Positions 35,201 through 47,000 of a stretch of 64,000 bases of DNA are shown here, one piece after another. The DNA comes from Caenorhabditis remanei (lineage: Eukaryota; Nematoda; Chromadorea; Rhabditida; Rhabditidae). The position numbers were made by a program, and so were the translations under genes. The first letter of the stretch is position 1. Every line of letters begins with the position of its first letter. The DNA is taken from contig NC_071330.1 in assembly GCF_010183535.1 (NCBI RefSeq), forward strand, positions 17,465,717 to 17,529,716. Reading direction: 5' to 3'. The notes beneath the pieces are model-generated. The model was not told where the DNA came from. It did no database searches and saw nothing but the letters and a program-made list of their open reading frames with translations.

Positions 35201-35381
35201 GGATTTACCATAGCTCATGTTGAATGCTTGTCGAAGGCTGTTCACTTTTGGAATTGATTCTCAGAATATAGTTTGTTAGGGACGTTCAGTCAAGATGGGT
35301 CATTTGGCGGAAAGTGGTGGGTTGGATCCTTCGGGATTTACCATAGCTCATGTTGAATGCTTGTCGAAGGCTGTTCACTTT
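32300..35381. repeat. 133-bp satellite array, 23 full units plus a partial
   Basis: Unit starts (GCTTGTCrAAGGCTGTTCAC) fall at 32300 and every 133 bp to 35359 with no insertion or deletion. A truncated, diverged copy (GGAAGGTGGTGGGTT) precedes the first unit. Every full unit has GGATCC (BamHI) and an ATG-initiated 29-codon ORF that starts MGHLAESGG and ends in TAG, or reads on where TAG is TGG. Because 133 is not a multiple of three there is no frame across units. Only a handful of positions vary: TCG/TCA, TTTAGA/TTTGGA, AGTATATAG/AGAATATAG/AGTATATAATG and TTAGGG/TTAAGG. Confidence 0.97.
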
Positions 35382-35469
35382 TTGGATTAGTTTACAATTC
35401 AGCCGGTAGTGTACTTTGTCTTATCGCGATGATTGAACCTTTTGATTCTGACTAAGACACCACCCAAGT

Positions 35470-35770
35470 TCAATCAAGCGTGTGTGTTCCGCGAGGGAAG
35501 CCAAATTTCGGATCGCTGTTTAAATGTCAAAACAAGGACAGAAAGAAGAAGCTGAAGAAGGATCGTCTCTGCATCAAATGTCTGCTTCCACACGAGGAAG
35601 ACATCCCATGCACTTCCAACAAGAAGTGCCATCATTGCTGGAAGAAGACTCATCACAGCTCGATGTGCCCAGAAGACATCGAGATCAAGTGGGAAGAATC
35701 AGATGGACAATCAAACATCTTCTCCTTGCATCAACTCAAATTATGGTGATTCGAATGCTCCAGAAAACCA
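35470..35770 (+). pseudogene. Pao/BEL-like retrotransposon Gag zinc-knuckle fragment
   Basis: An open stretch from about 35480 to 35749 encodes a basic segment (KDRKKKLKKDRLC) then two Cys/His knuckles. The first is C-x2-C-x3-H-x5-C; the second is a perfect C-x2-C-x4-H-x4-C (CHHCWKKTHHSSMC). This pair is typical of the Gag nucleocapsid part of Pao/BEL LTR retrotransposons. Protease, reverse transcriptase, integrase and LTRs are not seen, so this is a remnant. It begins within about 100 bp of the satellite end. Confidence 0.6.
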
Positions 35771-36949
35771 CTCCCAGAATGCGGAGAAACTATTCTCGAG
35801 CCTACGGAACATGCTCGTAATTTGGGTGAATACTTGATGGCTTGGGTGTTTTTCACCCAACTCGCTCGTATTCTGTGGCCAAGAAGAAAAACAGGACTAG
35901 GTGAGTTGGGTTTTTACTTGCATCCAACCTATCAGTAGTATAGTTTTGTCTTCCGGAAACGAATAACACGTCTAGGTTCTTCTATTTTTCCTGAATCCGA
36001 TGATATTGCACCCGTTAATTCTCAAAACACCCGTCTATTATATAAACACCCGTTAAACCATAACCCACCACTCTAAAAGACGTCACGTCACTTTTCAATT
36101 TTTCCAGAATTCGTACACAAAACAACTGTCTCCTTTTCCCATCTACCTCTAAAATACTATACTTCTTCTCCTTCCATTTTGTCTCCTGTCCATTCATCTT
36201 TTGTACTATGTGTATTTCTCCGTTTCCTTCCGGAGAGAAAGAACTATTAGTGAAACGAAGGGGTAGTAAAATAAGCAAGAGATTTGCTATTTTGTATCCC
36301 CCCCTTCCAAAACGATGAATTAGAAACGTCTCTCTCGATTGCCTATTATCTCTAGTAGAGCTTACCGCATTCTTCTTTTTCTCAGAAGACACCAAACACA
36401 TAAATCACTCATCTGAATATTAAAAGTCTTTTTTTTATCTAATATCTTCTGATGTCGGTTCCACTGTCACGGTCATCAAGCTAATTGTATTATTTAGAAA
36501 GATTCAGAAGAGGGAAGAAGGTCAAGTGTGATTCTTCTTGTCAAGGTCTAAGTAGACGTTTTTGGAGAGATTTAGGTCACTAGTTGAGGTAATTTAAGAC
36601 TGTTAGGAACATTCTTGTCGCTTTTCTCTTCTGTTCGGGTAAAGTAAGTCCAATTTCATGATGTTTATCTTAATGACTAGCTAATGACGACTTTAAAGAT
36701 TGGTTATCTAAGTTGATTAATGGTTTTAGAAAACTTGAAAGGGGTATTAAGTTTTTGGATTAGTTTAAAAGCGCACAGAGAATTATGATATTCTCATTGT
36801 CAGATGGGCTTACTGTAGCGTAGTTTATTTTCTTCATTTTTGGGTGTTTTTGGGTTTTCTGTATTTCTTGATAATGTCCTTGTCCGCAAGAATGTAGATC
36901 TGATAGAGAGCGAAATTAATTTATTTAAACTAGCTGATACTATCAAAAC

Positions 36950-37176
36950 TAACTAGGAAAAGGTCACGGAGTCTGTTAAGACGTGACATATATCATTGGA
37001 AAGATAAGAAAACATTGATTCCAAATATATATTCAGTTTTTGCCGTTGAGGTCTGCTGTTCGAGAAAAACAAGGTCAAAGTTCTTGGAAAAGCGATAATT
37101 TTTTTAAACTTTTGCAATTTTCTCGATGTAAAAAGGTATTTTCAACTTTTCCCAAATTTTTTTTTCTTTTTTTCAA

Positions 37177-37234
<58 letters not shown>

Positions 37235-37310
37235 TGGAATCAGCGTTTTTTCAGCTTTCCAATTGTGTAGGTCATGTTCCATAACTCCAAACTGACTCCA
37301 TGAGCTTCAC
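36950..37310. repeat. Family A fold-back with (AT)n core
   Basis: Left arm: GGTCACGGAGTCTG and GACATATATCATTGGAAAGA. Right arm: TTTGGAATCAGCG, GCTTTCCAATTGTGTAGG and CTGACTCCATGAG. The centre includes an uninterrupted AT dinucleotide tract at 37184-37231. Confidence 0.7.
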
Positions 37311-40300
37311 TAGTAAGATTCTCTTTTAAATCGCCAATTCAGACATCTGGTTAAATTCTAAAAATGTTGCTACAACAATCACTGCTTTATCAATTTCTGA
37401 AATCCAGTTCTTGATTTTTTGAATATTTCTCAAAAATCATAGTGTAACTTTTCTATCGACATCACACTTATATCTCACCTAAAATAATTTTTGTGTATAG
37501 ATTCCACACCATTTGGGAATAAATCATCTAAATTTATAATCCGAAATGACATGCATCTATCATGAGAGAATTCTTCCTATCAGCTTTTTCTTCTTCTCAT
37601 TTTCATTTCATCTCGTCGGGAAAATTGGAATATCCATCGGGCGGTACTATTCTTTTTGTGGAGATATCCAATATCTCATCCGCCACTTCTTTTCTGCCCA
37701 TTTTCACTTTTCAAGGAGATCGAATGAGAGAATATGCAAATTGTTTCTCGTGTCTCTCACCATACTATTTCTTTTGTATTGACCATTCGGATAGTCTGCT
37801 CAACTCGAGCGACTCCTTAAGAGAGAGAGAGAGAGAGAGAGCATGTGCTCTTGCTTATATTGGTTTCCTCTCTTTTGTTTTCGATTGTACCTATTTTGAC
37901 ACGTGTACTTGAGAAAGACAGAGTTATAGCTAAAGTTAATTTTATGTAATTAATTTTTTGGGCTGTTGGAATGCTTATAACGATAATTAAGAAAAACTAA
38001 CCAGACTAGTAAAAACTATTCCTGTCAAAACTGTTTTGATCATAGCTTTATCAGTTTTGGACGGATCAGAAAGATTTTAATACCATAAGAAAGCCCGCAT
38101 TTTTCTCTATCGGTATGTACTGATTAAAAGAAATTATCTTGGAAAATATAGTTTTAATGATGATTCCATAATTTTTGACGTTTGGTCCAAAGAGAGTTTC
38201 CTGTCAAAATGGTTTCAGCTCATCGTAATCTCGGAAAACTTTTGGAGATGGCTTTCTCGTCTTCTAAAATTTAAATTTATTTCAAATGATTCTTAGTATA
38301 TTAATAGATGTCTGAACCTAGGTGTTTTAATGCGCTCAATTTAGTGGTATAAACAATTTTTCTTGAAAATTTCTTACTTTTCCAGAAATTCCAAGTTTGC
38401 AGAAACCGGAAAAAATTAGTTTCTGTTTCTACCTTGCTACTCTTTAAAATCGCATATCTCAAAATCGTACAGAGATATCAAACATTTGCTAACTAACAAA
38501 ATATACAGAATTTTAAGAGCTATATTACGTAAATACAAAACTTTTTGATACCTCTCAACCCTAAAAAGTTATCAAAGACTTTGGGCGCTAAAAAGAAACG
38601 CAGACACCTAGACACTCTAGCTTCTCTGCGTCTCCCCGTCAGTAAGCTCGGATTCATTAGCAAACGGTTTTCTTATTATTAAGCTAAAGCAGATATTGAA
38701 GATATTAGCATAAAAATCCCGTATATCCAGTACCGGTGGATCTGTAAAAGGTTTCACTTCCGACTTCCGACTACTGTAGTCCCGATTGTATGCAATCACC
38801 GAATCGGCATATACCAAAAACCGGGTTTGACAATTTTTTACTTTTATCCTTCTGCCGTTCGATTGTATTGTCGCAATAAAACTCACTTCCACCAAACTTA
38901 CTCTGAAATCTCTATTTTTCCATCAAGCCCCCTTAATTATCAACGAAACCTCCATCCATAAATTCTCATTCCCTTTCATCTTTCCTCCCGACAATTCTCC
39001 CCCCTTCCCTCTAAATCCCTTTCTCATTAGCATGTCAAAGAACGGCAAAAGGAATTTCTTTTTTCCCGCCCAAAAAAAGGACCAAACACAAAAAAGTGCA
39101 GATTGGATTTCAATTCTCTATTTCTCAGTTTCATCCTGTTGGCTTTGCTGGGGTTATAAAATTCCAAACTGTTTTTTTTTGCATTGTTCTTCCAATGTCA
39201 GGTACTAGATTCGAAATGTGACACGGTTGATTGATGGGACTGAACACCAAACAAACCAAATGTCTTTTTTATACCGTTTACTGTTCATTTTATGTCGAAT
39301 GGGGTCAATTGATAGAAAATAAGGAGAAATCATTTTCACGACCTAATATTTTAGTTGGAATAGCCTTCCTGTTAGACCTGACGTGGCATGCCCCCCTAAG
39401 TTGAATCTAATAAGCAAACACCTTGAGAAAGGTGAGAAGAGAGGCGAAAAACGAGATGGATTATGACTATTTTACGATAATTTTTGATTCATTGAATTGG
39501 TTGAAGGCGGTATGCCCTTGTGGTATGGTTTGGGAGGTCTTAGAAGACTTCTTTTTTTGTTTTAGGGGTAAAATTCGGGTTAAATGACATAGGTTTTTGA
39601 GCAAATCAAGTTTTTGCCGTTTGTCCTTTCCGGGCTCTATTATAAACTGATTTTTATGGACAGTTTTTAGTTTTAACCCATAATTTTTCAAGCATAGTCC
39701 ACTTGAAAAAGTTTTCAACCCCATACAGTTTTAAGTTTAGATATGTATGTATGTAGTTTAATTCTATGTAGTAAGAACGCCCATGGTCATAGAAAGTCCA
39801 TATGACACATCTGTGTTCTGGTAAAATTAGCTCGAAATTCAAAAAATATTTTTAAAAATGTTTACATGTGCTGAAGATACTTTTTTTTCCTTTCCGATTT
39901 TTTAGTTTAATGGAAAATAGCCAGAAAAAGAAAAATAGCTTTATTCAAAATATTAACTCCATATTGTTCGTCCACGTTATAAACACGCGTTTTGGCTGAG
40001 CGGCAACTCAATTGGCAGGCTGAAAAGTGGCGGGCAAACGCGCTTCATCAGACTTCTGGTTTCGCGGGGAAAACAATTTCATTTCACATGGACTAAAAAT
40101 TTCGGTTTCAAGACCAAGTTTAGTGATTCACAAACACAGAAATTCGAAAAAAAATGGTTGTGTTTTTGATAATGCTTCTTTTCCTGTCCATTTTACAGAT
40201 TTTTCCTGCAGATTTTGATTTTGAATCCTTAGGGTCGAAAGTACCAATGGCCAATTTTATTTTTTAAAAAGTTCAACCCTTGTCAAGTTCAGAAAAATAA

Positions 40301-40999
40301 TAAAATCTTGAAACTGTTTCCATGTCTAAACTCCAAAACACAACTTCCTTCAATCCCATTGCTCTCTCTGTTCCTTTTCTCACTTTTTGCACGCCGAAAC
40401 CCAACTAATTCCATTTTCGCTCCTTGTCTTCTCCAACAACTGTTCCGTTTCTCTCTTCGGAGAGAGAGAGGTATGTGTTTGAACATGATAAATTGTATTG
40501 TTTGTTATTGTTTGTCAATCATCTTATTCTCGCCCCCCTCACCGTTCCTCTCCTTGTTTCCGAAAAGAAGTTGGAGGATACTGTGTCGTAGAAAATGAAA
40601 TTTGTCCTCATTTATCTGTTGTACACAATTCATTTTTATCCAATTTTTTGTCACTATGCTCCTGCCTCTCCCTCTCTTCCAATGTTTCATTTTGTTTGCT
40701 TTTATTTTCAGTTCACAATCATAAAAGACCACACAAGAGGTCGACTATAAAAGATGAGGGTGGTTGAGTTGAGCTGTAAAAATATTGAAAACCCCCTCTT
40801 TTTTGTTTCTTTTCAAGTTTTCATACTTTTTGTTAAATATGACGGCAAAAATATAATGGAAAGTTTATCAGCTGGAAATCACAAGCAATATTTTACTGGC
40901 AAAATGAACCAAGACACTTAAGTTTTCTTTTTCTAAAGCATGAATCCCAGTCCCCGGCATCACCAATAAATCAATTAAAGATAAAAACTATAATTACAA

Positions 41000-41515
41000 A
41001 CCGGACCGGCTCGTACTCGCTTAAAACGCAATCTTATGAGCTGAAAAATATACAAAAATGTGGATCGAGATCTATATCTCAGATATAATAGTGGCCAAAT
41101 TGGTTTTTCGCCCATTTTTGCGTTTTTTCCACTTTTTCCAGAATTCAACGGGCCGGACTGGGCTGAGCCGATTTAAGATTATTCACCGGCCTGGCCCGCG
41201 TATTAGTACAAAAATTTGATAACTTAAATGTTTTTAAACATTTTTTATATATTTTTTTTTGCAAAACTTGAATATCGATAAAACACAAGCACACGAGAGA
41301 TTTTTTTGACTATTTTTGATAAAAATTTCGAAAACATTTGTGAATACATTTTGCATATTTTTTGAAACCGGGCCGGGTCGAGCCGGAAAAAATCCGTCCC
41401 GTAGTAGGTCATAGAGTGGTGGCATAAGCATAGATCTCGTTGAGATCTACATTTTGGTATATTTTTCATCTCATGACGTTGAGTTTCAAGGGGGTTACGC
41501 CCCGGAAAAAGTGAG
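41000..41515. repeat. Family B fold-back interrupted by a GC-rich element
   Basis: The B halves are at 41000-41090 (AATCTTATGAGCTGAAAAAT) and 41400-41515 (GAGATCTACATTTTGGTATA). Between them, CAACGGGCCGGACTGGGC and ACCGGGCCGGGTCGAGCCGG mark a degraded copy of the GC-rich element family. Confidence 0.55.
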
Positions 41516-42943
41516 AAATCAAAAATCGGAATTTCACAGGATTTAGAGTTTTCAGTAATCTGAATCTCTAAATTTATGTTTTAAGGCTCAAATTCAAACT
41601 AACAAGTTAGTCGAGATATCCACTGCAGACAACTACTGTAGAAGGCATCTAGTCTGTTCACTCTCCGCAGCTCAACATTTCTTTTGTCTTTAACTAATCT
41701 AGACCTTGCTCCTCCATTCATTCCTCCGATTTGACCTACCAGATTTCTTCCCCCTGAACACCCTCTCTAGTTTGTCCAGTTCTCTGCAGCTGCTCAGCGA
41801 GCAGTAACTGATACTTCCTCTACCCCAACGAACTCTTTTTCCTATTGTTTTTCCGTAAAACAAACATTCTCCTCCCCTCCCCTCCTGCTTCCACATGCAC
41901 ATAGACACTTACCTCTGAAGGTGGCTTCCAAATTATTGGACTAGTTTCTATGATAGTCTAGGGAGTCGTGGAACACGTGTCAACAACAGTTGGAAAAAAG
42001 GTTGGAGTGAGAGAGAACTGGATCCATTAGGTTTCATCGTCCATCAAGACTTTCCTCCCCGATTCACAGCTGTTCTTTTTTTCTCATTAGCAATATGACA
42101 CTTTTGGAACATTATTCATGTCTGCTTGAAAAGTTTTTTTAGGCTTGGAAGATTTTATTATTCAAACAATTTTTGAATCAATAGACGTTGACCACATGTT
42201 TGATTTTTGAGACGAATATATTCTTCTGAAATCTCTGGAAATAAACCAAAATTCATATACTTTATTAGCGAAATTCCCAAATTAGAAACGCCCGGACCAG
42301 AAGTGATATTAAGCAGATTTGACTAAAACATGGTTAAGCGTTCTACCTCGAGAAAACGGTCAAGATTTCTGTATGTTATTAACTACTGTGTAACTTGAAA
42401 ATTAGTCTAAAGTTACTGTTAATAACTTTCGACTAATTTTCATGTCAGATTATTTCTTATTTTGGCGTATATCGGCGCTTGTTTCTAGATGATGCTGCTT
42501 TGAGTTTCTGTCAGTTTGTATATCCAAGTCCACACCTTCCAATCTCAACTCTCTCTCATCCTCTCCAATTTCAATATCCATACATCCCAAAATGCTTTCA
42601 GAAGTAACTCTTCCCCCTCGATTACTCAGTAGTCTTCCTTCTTCTACACTTTCTATTTGTACAGACCGCCCGGTTATTGGGTATTCTTATGCCTTTTATG
42701 CCTACCCCCGCTACTCAAAAAGTTTACCTTCTACCGTTATGACGACTAAAGTTATTTATTATTATTATTACAATAATTTTCTTCCGCCGCACCATAAACC
42801 TCTCCATAACTTGCTCTTTTAACCCTTAACCGGTTTTTTTCCATAGAAATTCCATTGAGACTCCAAATTTGGTAGAAAGGAAAGATTTTTTATTTGATTT
42901 AGATTTTAGTAAGGTTGCGCGTCATAAGCGTATTCTTTGGAAA

Positions 42944-43202
42944 TCTGGCGTGTCTTTGACGCGTTTTTCAAGACATAATTACTTTTAACCAAACTTTCAG
43001 ATATTCTGACAGCATTTTAGAATGAAAATAACCTTAAAAAAGGTTGTCTGGCGTGCCTTTCCCGTTTTCGCACTTTTTGTAAACTCATTTTTGAATTTCT
43101 AATGATTTATTACTTTGGACATTTGGACCAACCAACACGCAGACAGATAATACATGTTTTATTTTTCCAATTTGTCTGGCGTGCCTTCGGCGCTTTCTCA
43201 CG
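42944..43202. repeat. CTGGCGYG-type motif cluster 1
   Basis: Three copies (CTGGCGTGTCTTTGACGCG, CTGGCGTGCCTTTCCCG, CTGGCGTGCCTTCGGCGC) each followed by a T- and C-rich stretch. Just upstream of the first exon of the Shroom-like gene. Confidence 0.55.
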
Positions 43203-43924
43203 TTTTATAAACGCACTCTGAGCAAGCCTAGCGAACTTCTAAAAAAATGTTTTTTTCTTTTTGGACATCCGGACTAACCAACACATAGATTTCCACTTCA
43301 TACTGTCTTTTGATCTCTTTTTCAAAAAGCAACACGTTTTTCTTTTCTCCTCATCTTTTGGATTATCCTCCCCCCTACTCCTCAAATTGCGCTTTTTCGA
43401 CAATCGCCCGTCCACTATTTTTCATTTGTTATTGTATTGGCACAGCCGATCTCCACATGAATCTCCTGGAGAGGATAGAAATTCATAGATATATTTGTGT
43501 ATATCAACAGGCGGCCCCCTTCTCTAGGAAGTGAAATTAATTAGTAGTATATACATACTTGTGTTCGTACGTATATGTGCACTACGCTGCGTAGCCATGG
43601 ATACCCGCTGACGGGTCCTTGAGGTGTCAGGAACTCTTGGAAATAGCTGGGTCTCACTTTCACTTTCATTTTACTTTTCAAGGGAGCCGCTAGCTCAGAT
43701 TGAAGGTCTGAAGGTGTCTATTTGTCATCTAACGTCTGTTCGTGTGTCTGTCAGTCCAGATTTCTTTTGGTACATTTTTCCTTGTCGTTCAACATACAAT
43801 CACAATAAATACAAAAAGTTTTTCTTCCCATTCCGTTTTTTTCTGAAATAAATGAAACTGACTCACACTCCTCCCTGCTTCTCTGTTCTTCTTCTGGTTA
43901 CATATTTCTGTATTTCCTACATTT

Positions 43925-44019
43925 CTTTTTCACAGGAGATGGACTACGATACGGACACACTCCGATCGGCGAAATGCAATCGGGATGCCAGTCAACGATA
44001 CTACAATATGCTTATTGCG
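43925..44019 (+). CDS. First exon 1a of the Shroom-like gene
   Basis: TTTCTTTTTCACAG precedes GAG-ATG, consistent with trans-splicing and a start at 43939. The exon encodes 27 residues (MDYDTDTLRSAKCNRD...) and ends at a GTTAGT donor in phase 0. An in-frame ATG at 43852 would add a hydrophobic signal-like leader but would read through the acceptor, so it is less likely. Confidence 0.6.
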
Positions 44020-47000
44020 GTTAGTTTATCTTTTTATGAATGTTGGAAAACAAAACGGGGATATTGCGTTTTACTTTTGCTAAAAAAGATTATGGATTTG
44101 AATGAGCAATCTCATTTAAAATGTTGGGATGTGGGGAAACTATGGGGAAAACTTTGATTTAACAGAAAGAGATACAGATTTTCGTAGAGCGATGTAAAAA
44201 CTGAATCTTTGTGAGAACGTCCAATTTTGAATTTCATAAAGTTCTAGTAGAAAAAACCGCTCAACACATACTGATACCTCAAAGTGTATCATCGGGTCCG
44301 TAACTTTCAACAGTTAATTGAAGCATTGTTAACTATAACAACGTGCTTGATATAAATGGAAGCGGTGTGAATATGACAGACGGTATTACCATGAGAAAGA
44401 TAACACTCTTTCAAAACGCTTTGACTCTGAACGTTTTTATATGTATTCGACACCACAATACAATAATAAGCATAATTCTAACAACTTTGACCGTATTCAA
44501 TGGAATAGGCCCAACTTTGAGAATATGTTACGGTATCACTTATTGTTCCATCAAAAAAGAATTTAATGGATCTTACAGATCAAACGTAGTGTTTTATTTC
44601 TGTAGTTGACAACTTTTTTCCACGGACACTCCCTAGAGAGTTATGGTCATTTTAAGACAACATCACTATTTTGCACTGAAATTGGTCGATTTGAGAGAGA
44701 AATTACTTTGTCGATGTGTAACTTGCTAGGGAGTGCTCGTACCAAAAAGTTGTTAACTACAAAAATAAAGCTCTTCTTTTGATCTGCACGATCCATTAAA
44801 ATATCACTTGATGGGACAGTCAGTATTACCATGACACACTCTTAAAGTTGGACATTTTCAACTGAACACGGCTAAAGTTGTTGGAATTATGGTTAGTACT
44901 GTATATATTTCCAGAAATGTTCAATTAAGAAAATCTACCAGAAAAATTCCAAAACGGCACGTTGCTATTTTGATTCCTGGTTTTTAAATCTTTTTGCACC
45001 TCTCCCTTGAAAAATAAGTAAAACTATTTAATTGTTGTTCCAAAATTGTGTATTCACCTCTCTCTTTTTTGTTAGAGGGAAACCCCTCACAAGGTCATGT
45101 ATGTGTGTGTGACCACTTCTCATTTTCTTCGGGACGACGACTTCTTGTGGGAAATTGAATAGGGTATTCTATTCTTCAACCTCTTATTCCTGCTTTCCGA
45201 CGCCTTCCTAATTATTTCATACCGTCTCTTCTTGTTCTATATATGCCTAGTTTTCATTACAACTTCCTATTCTTCTTCTCCTTTTTCTCAAATTTTCTTT
45301 CTAGTTCCTGTTGCTGCTTCTTCCTCTCCTTTTTCTTTATCAAAAAACACACCGTTTTTGTTTTTGCCTGTCAAAAATAGGCGGAGCCCGGCTCCCTTAG
45401 GTATAAATGGCGTCGCCTCCCGTTTTTTTTTTCAATATCGTATTTCAATTTCGTATGAAACATGGAACAAGAAACAATATTCTGTTTCGATTCGCTACTT
45501 GACGCGGCAGTACGATGTTGGCGATTCAATGGTATCAATCGGAGAATCAGCGAGTCGGTTTATGAGGTGAGGAGCGAAGGGAGAAATAATATGATATGGG
45601 TTTAAACTCACCGAAACCTAAAATTGTCTAAGATCGTCTAAGATCGGTTGAAATCGGTTGAAATCGGCTGAGATCGACTAACTTTGAGATCCCGTCACGG
45701 CTTTCTGGGTTACTGTAGAAACGCAAAGTAAAAACGATGTCTTTAAGTGTCTAAGAATCTGAATTATTTCATTTAAGGACAAGGACATCAATCGTGAAAA
45801 TCCTTATATCCGATTTTTCTGAAATATTTGACAACTTACCGAACTTTGACCTCATTTTTTTTCGAACACCATGCCTCGAGGACAAAAACTGGATAGATAT
45901 TTAGAATCAGTGTTTTTTCAGCTTTCCATATAACACATACTGTATCTCCAAATATACTCCAGAAGCTTCTATAGTTGATTAATGACTTTTTCAATCTTTA
46001 AGAATCAGCTATTGTACTCCTAGACTTAAACATTGGTGTCCCGGTCTATATCAACATTTTTCGAAAATTGAAAAGAGATTCAGAATCCTCGTCCCTCAGA
46101 TTCTTTACCGGAGCGTTTTTTCCAGGTTATAACTGCTTCTGTCACCTCGAATTCATGTTTTCTGAATCACGTCTTCTTATTTCCCCTGTTCCCCGCCTAG
46201 TCACCCCCTATCTGGCAACAACGTTTACAATAATGGGGGGTTCACCTAGACCAACAACATCAAACAAAACCATTAGAGAGAGGGGAGGAAAGAGCAACAT
46301 AATATGATGAATACAGCCGGCTGCCTGCTCATTCTTTGTTTATGTATATGCCCCATGCTCTCAGATGTATCTCCATGGTAATCCGAGAGATTTTGAAGAA
46401 GAGGGGCACTGAAGAATATGCAGATAAGAGCATTAGGAATGGAAGAATATGTTGGGAACATTTCAGGAAGAACGGATAGCTTTGAACTTTATGTTTTTGA
46501 GGGCCTGGACTGCAAAAATCGACATCCAGAAGAACAGACAGACAGACAGACAGAAATATAGAAAGATGAAATGGAACATCGAAAATGGTGTTCCAGACAA
46601 AAAACTTTGTCTAGTGGACATCACAGACATACAGAAAGAGTTGTGTTTCTGGATGATCAAATGTCATACTGTAAATCCGAATATCCAGATGTCCGCCCCC
46701 TATCCAAAACTCCTCTTTAGCCCCCTTGTAGTCATGAATTCCTTTGGGCATTCTTTTTTTTACTTTTTTCGATGATGGTGAAAACTTTGAATACTTAGGT
46801 AATACACATTAAAATTAGAAATATTGCTATATGGTTGAAACTTAGAATAATTAGTAATGCACATGTATGTATCTTACCCTATTCAATACCGTTCTTTCAA
46901 ATCTTATTGAAAAATGCGCCAATCTCTGTACCTATGAGTCAACTTTTGACAAAATTCCTACCCTAGATTACCATCTCTGCGCTTTTGAACCGACTAGATC

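Larger units (their letters stand above)
35830..43850. other. Gene-poor region upstream of the Shroom-like gene
   Basis: No convincing gene. Contents: a family A fold-back split by an AT microsatellite (36950-37310), a GA microsatellite (37820-37841), pyrimidine-rich islands with TCTCTC runs, a family B element with a GC-rich insert (41000-41515) and a cluster of CTGGCGYG motifs (42944-43202). The pyrimidine-rich islands and GGGCGG boxes from 37,600 onward may include distal regulatory DNA of the downstream gene. Confidence 0.5.

Noticed and set aside
32300..35381. CRISPR-like array
   Set aside because: The repeats are contiguous 133-bp units without unique spacers, and the genome is nematode.
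36015..36401. 128-codon minus-strand ORF
   Set aside because: No recognisable domain, no splice-compatible partner, mixed-composition residues; probably chance in a long ORF-poor region.
38617..38895. 92-codon minus-strand ORF
   Set aside because: No motif recognised and no flanking exon in phase.
43852..44157. Read-through ORF starting with a hydrophobic leader at 43852
   Set aside because: It crosses a strong acceptor (TTTTTCACAG) and then a donor; the short exon 43939-44019 explains the region better. Kept only as an alternative start.
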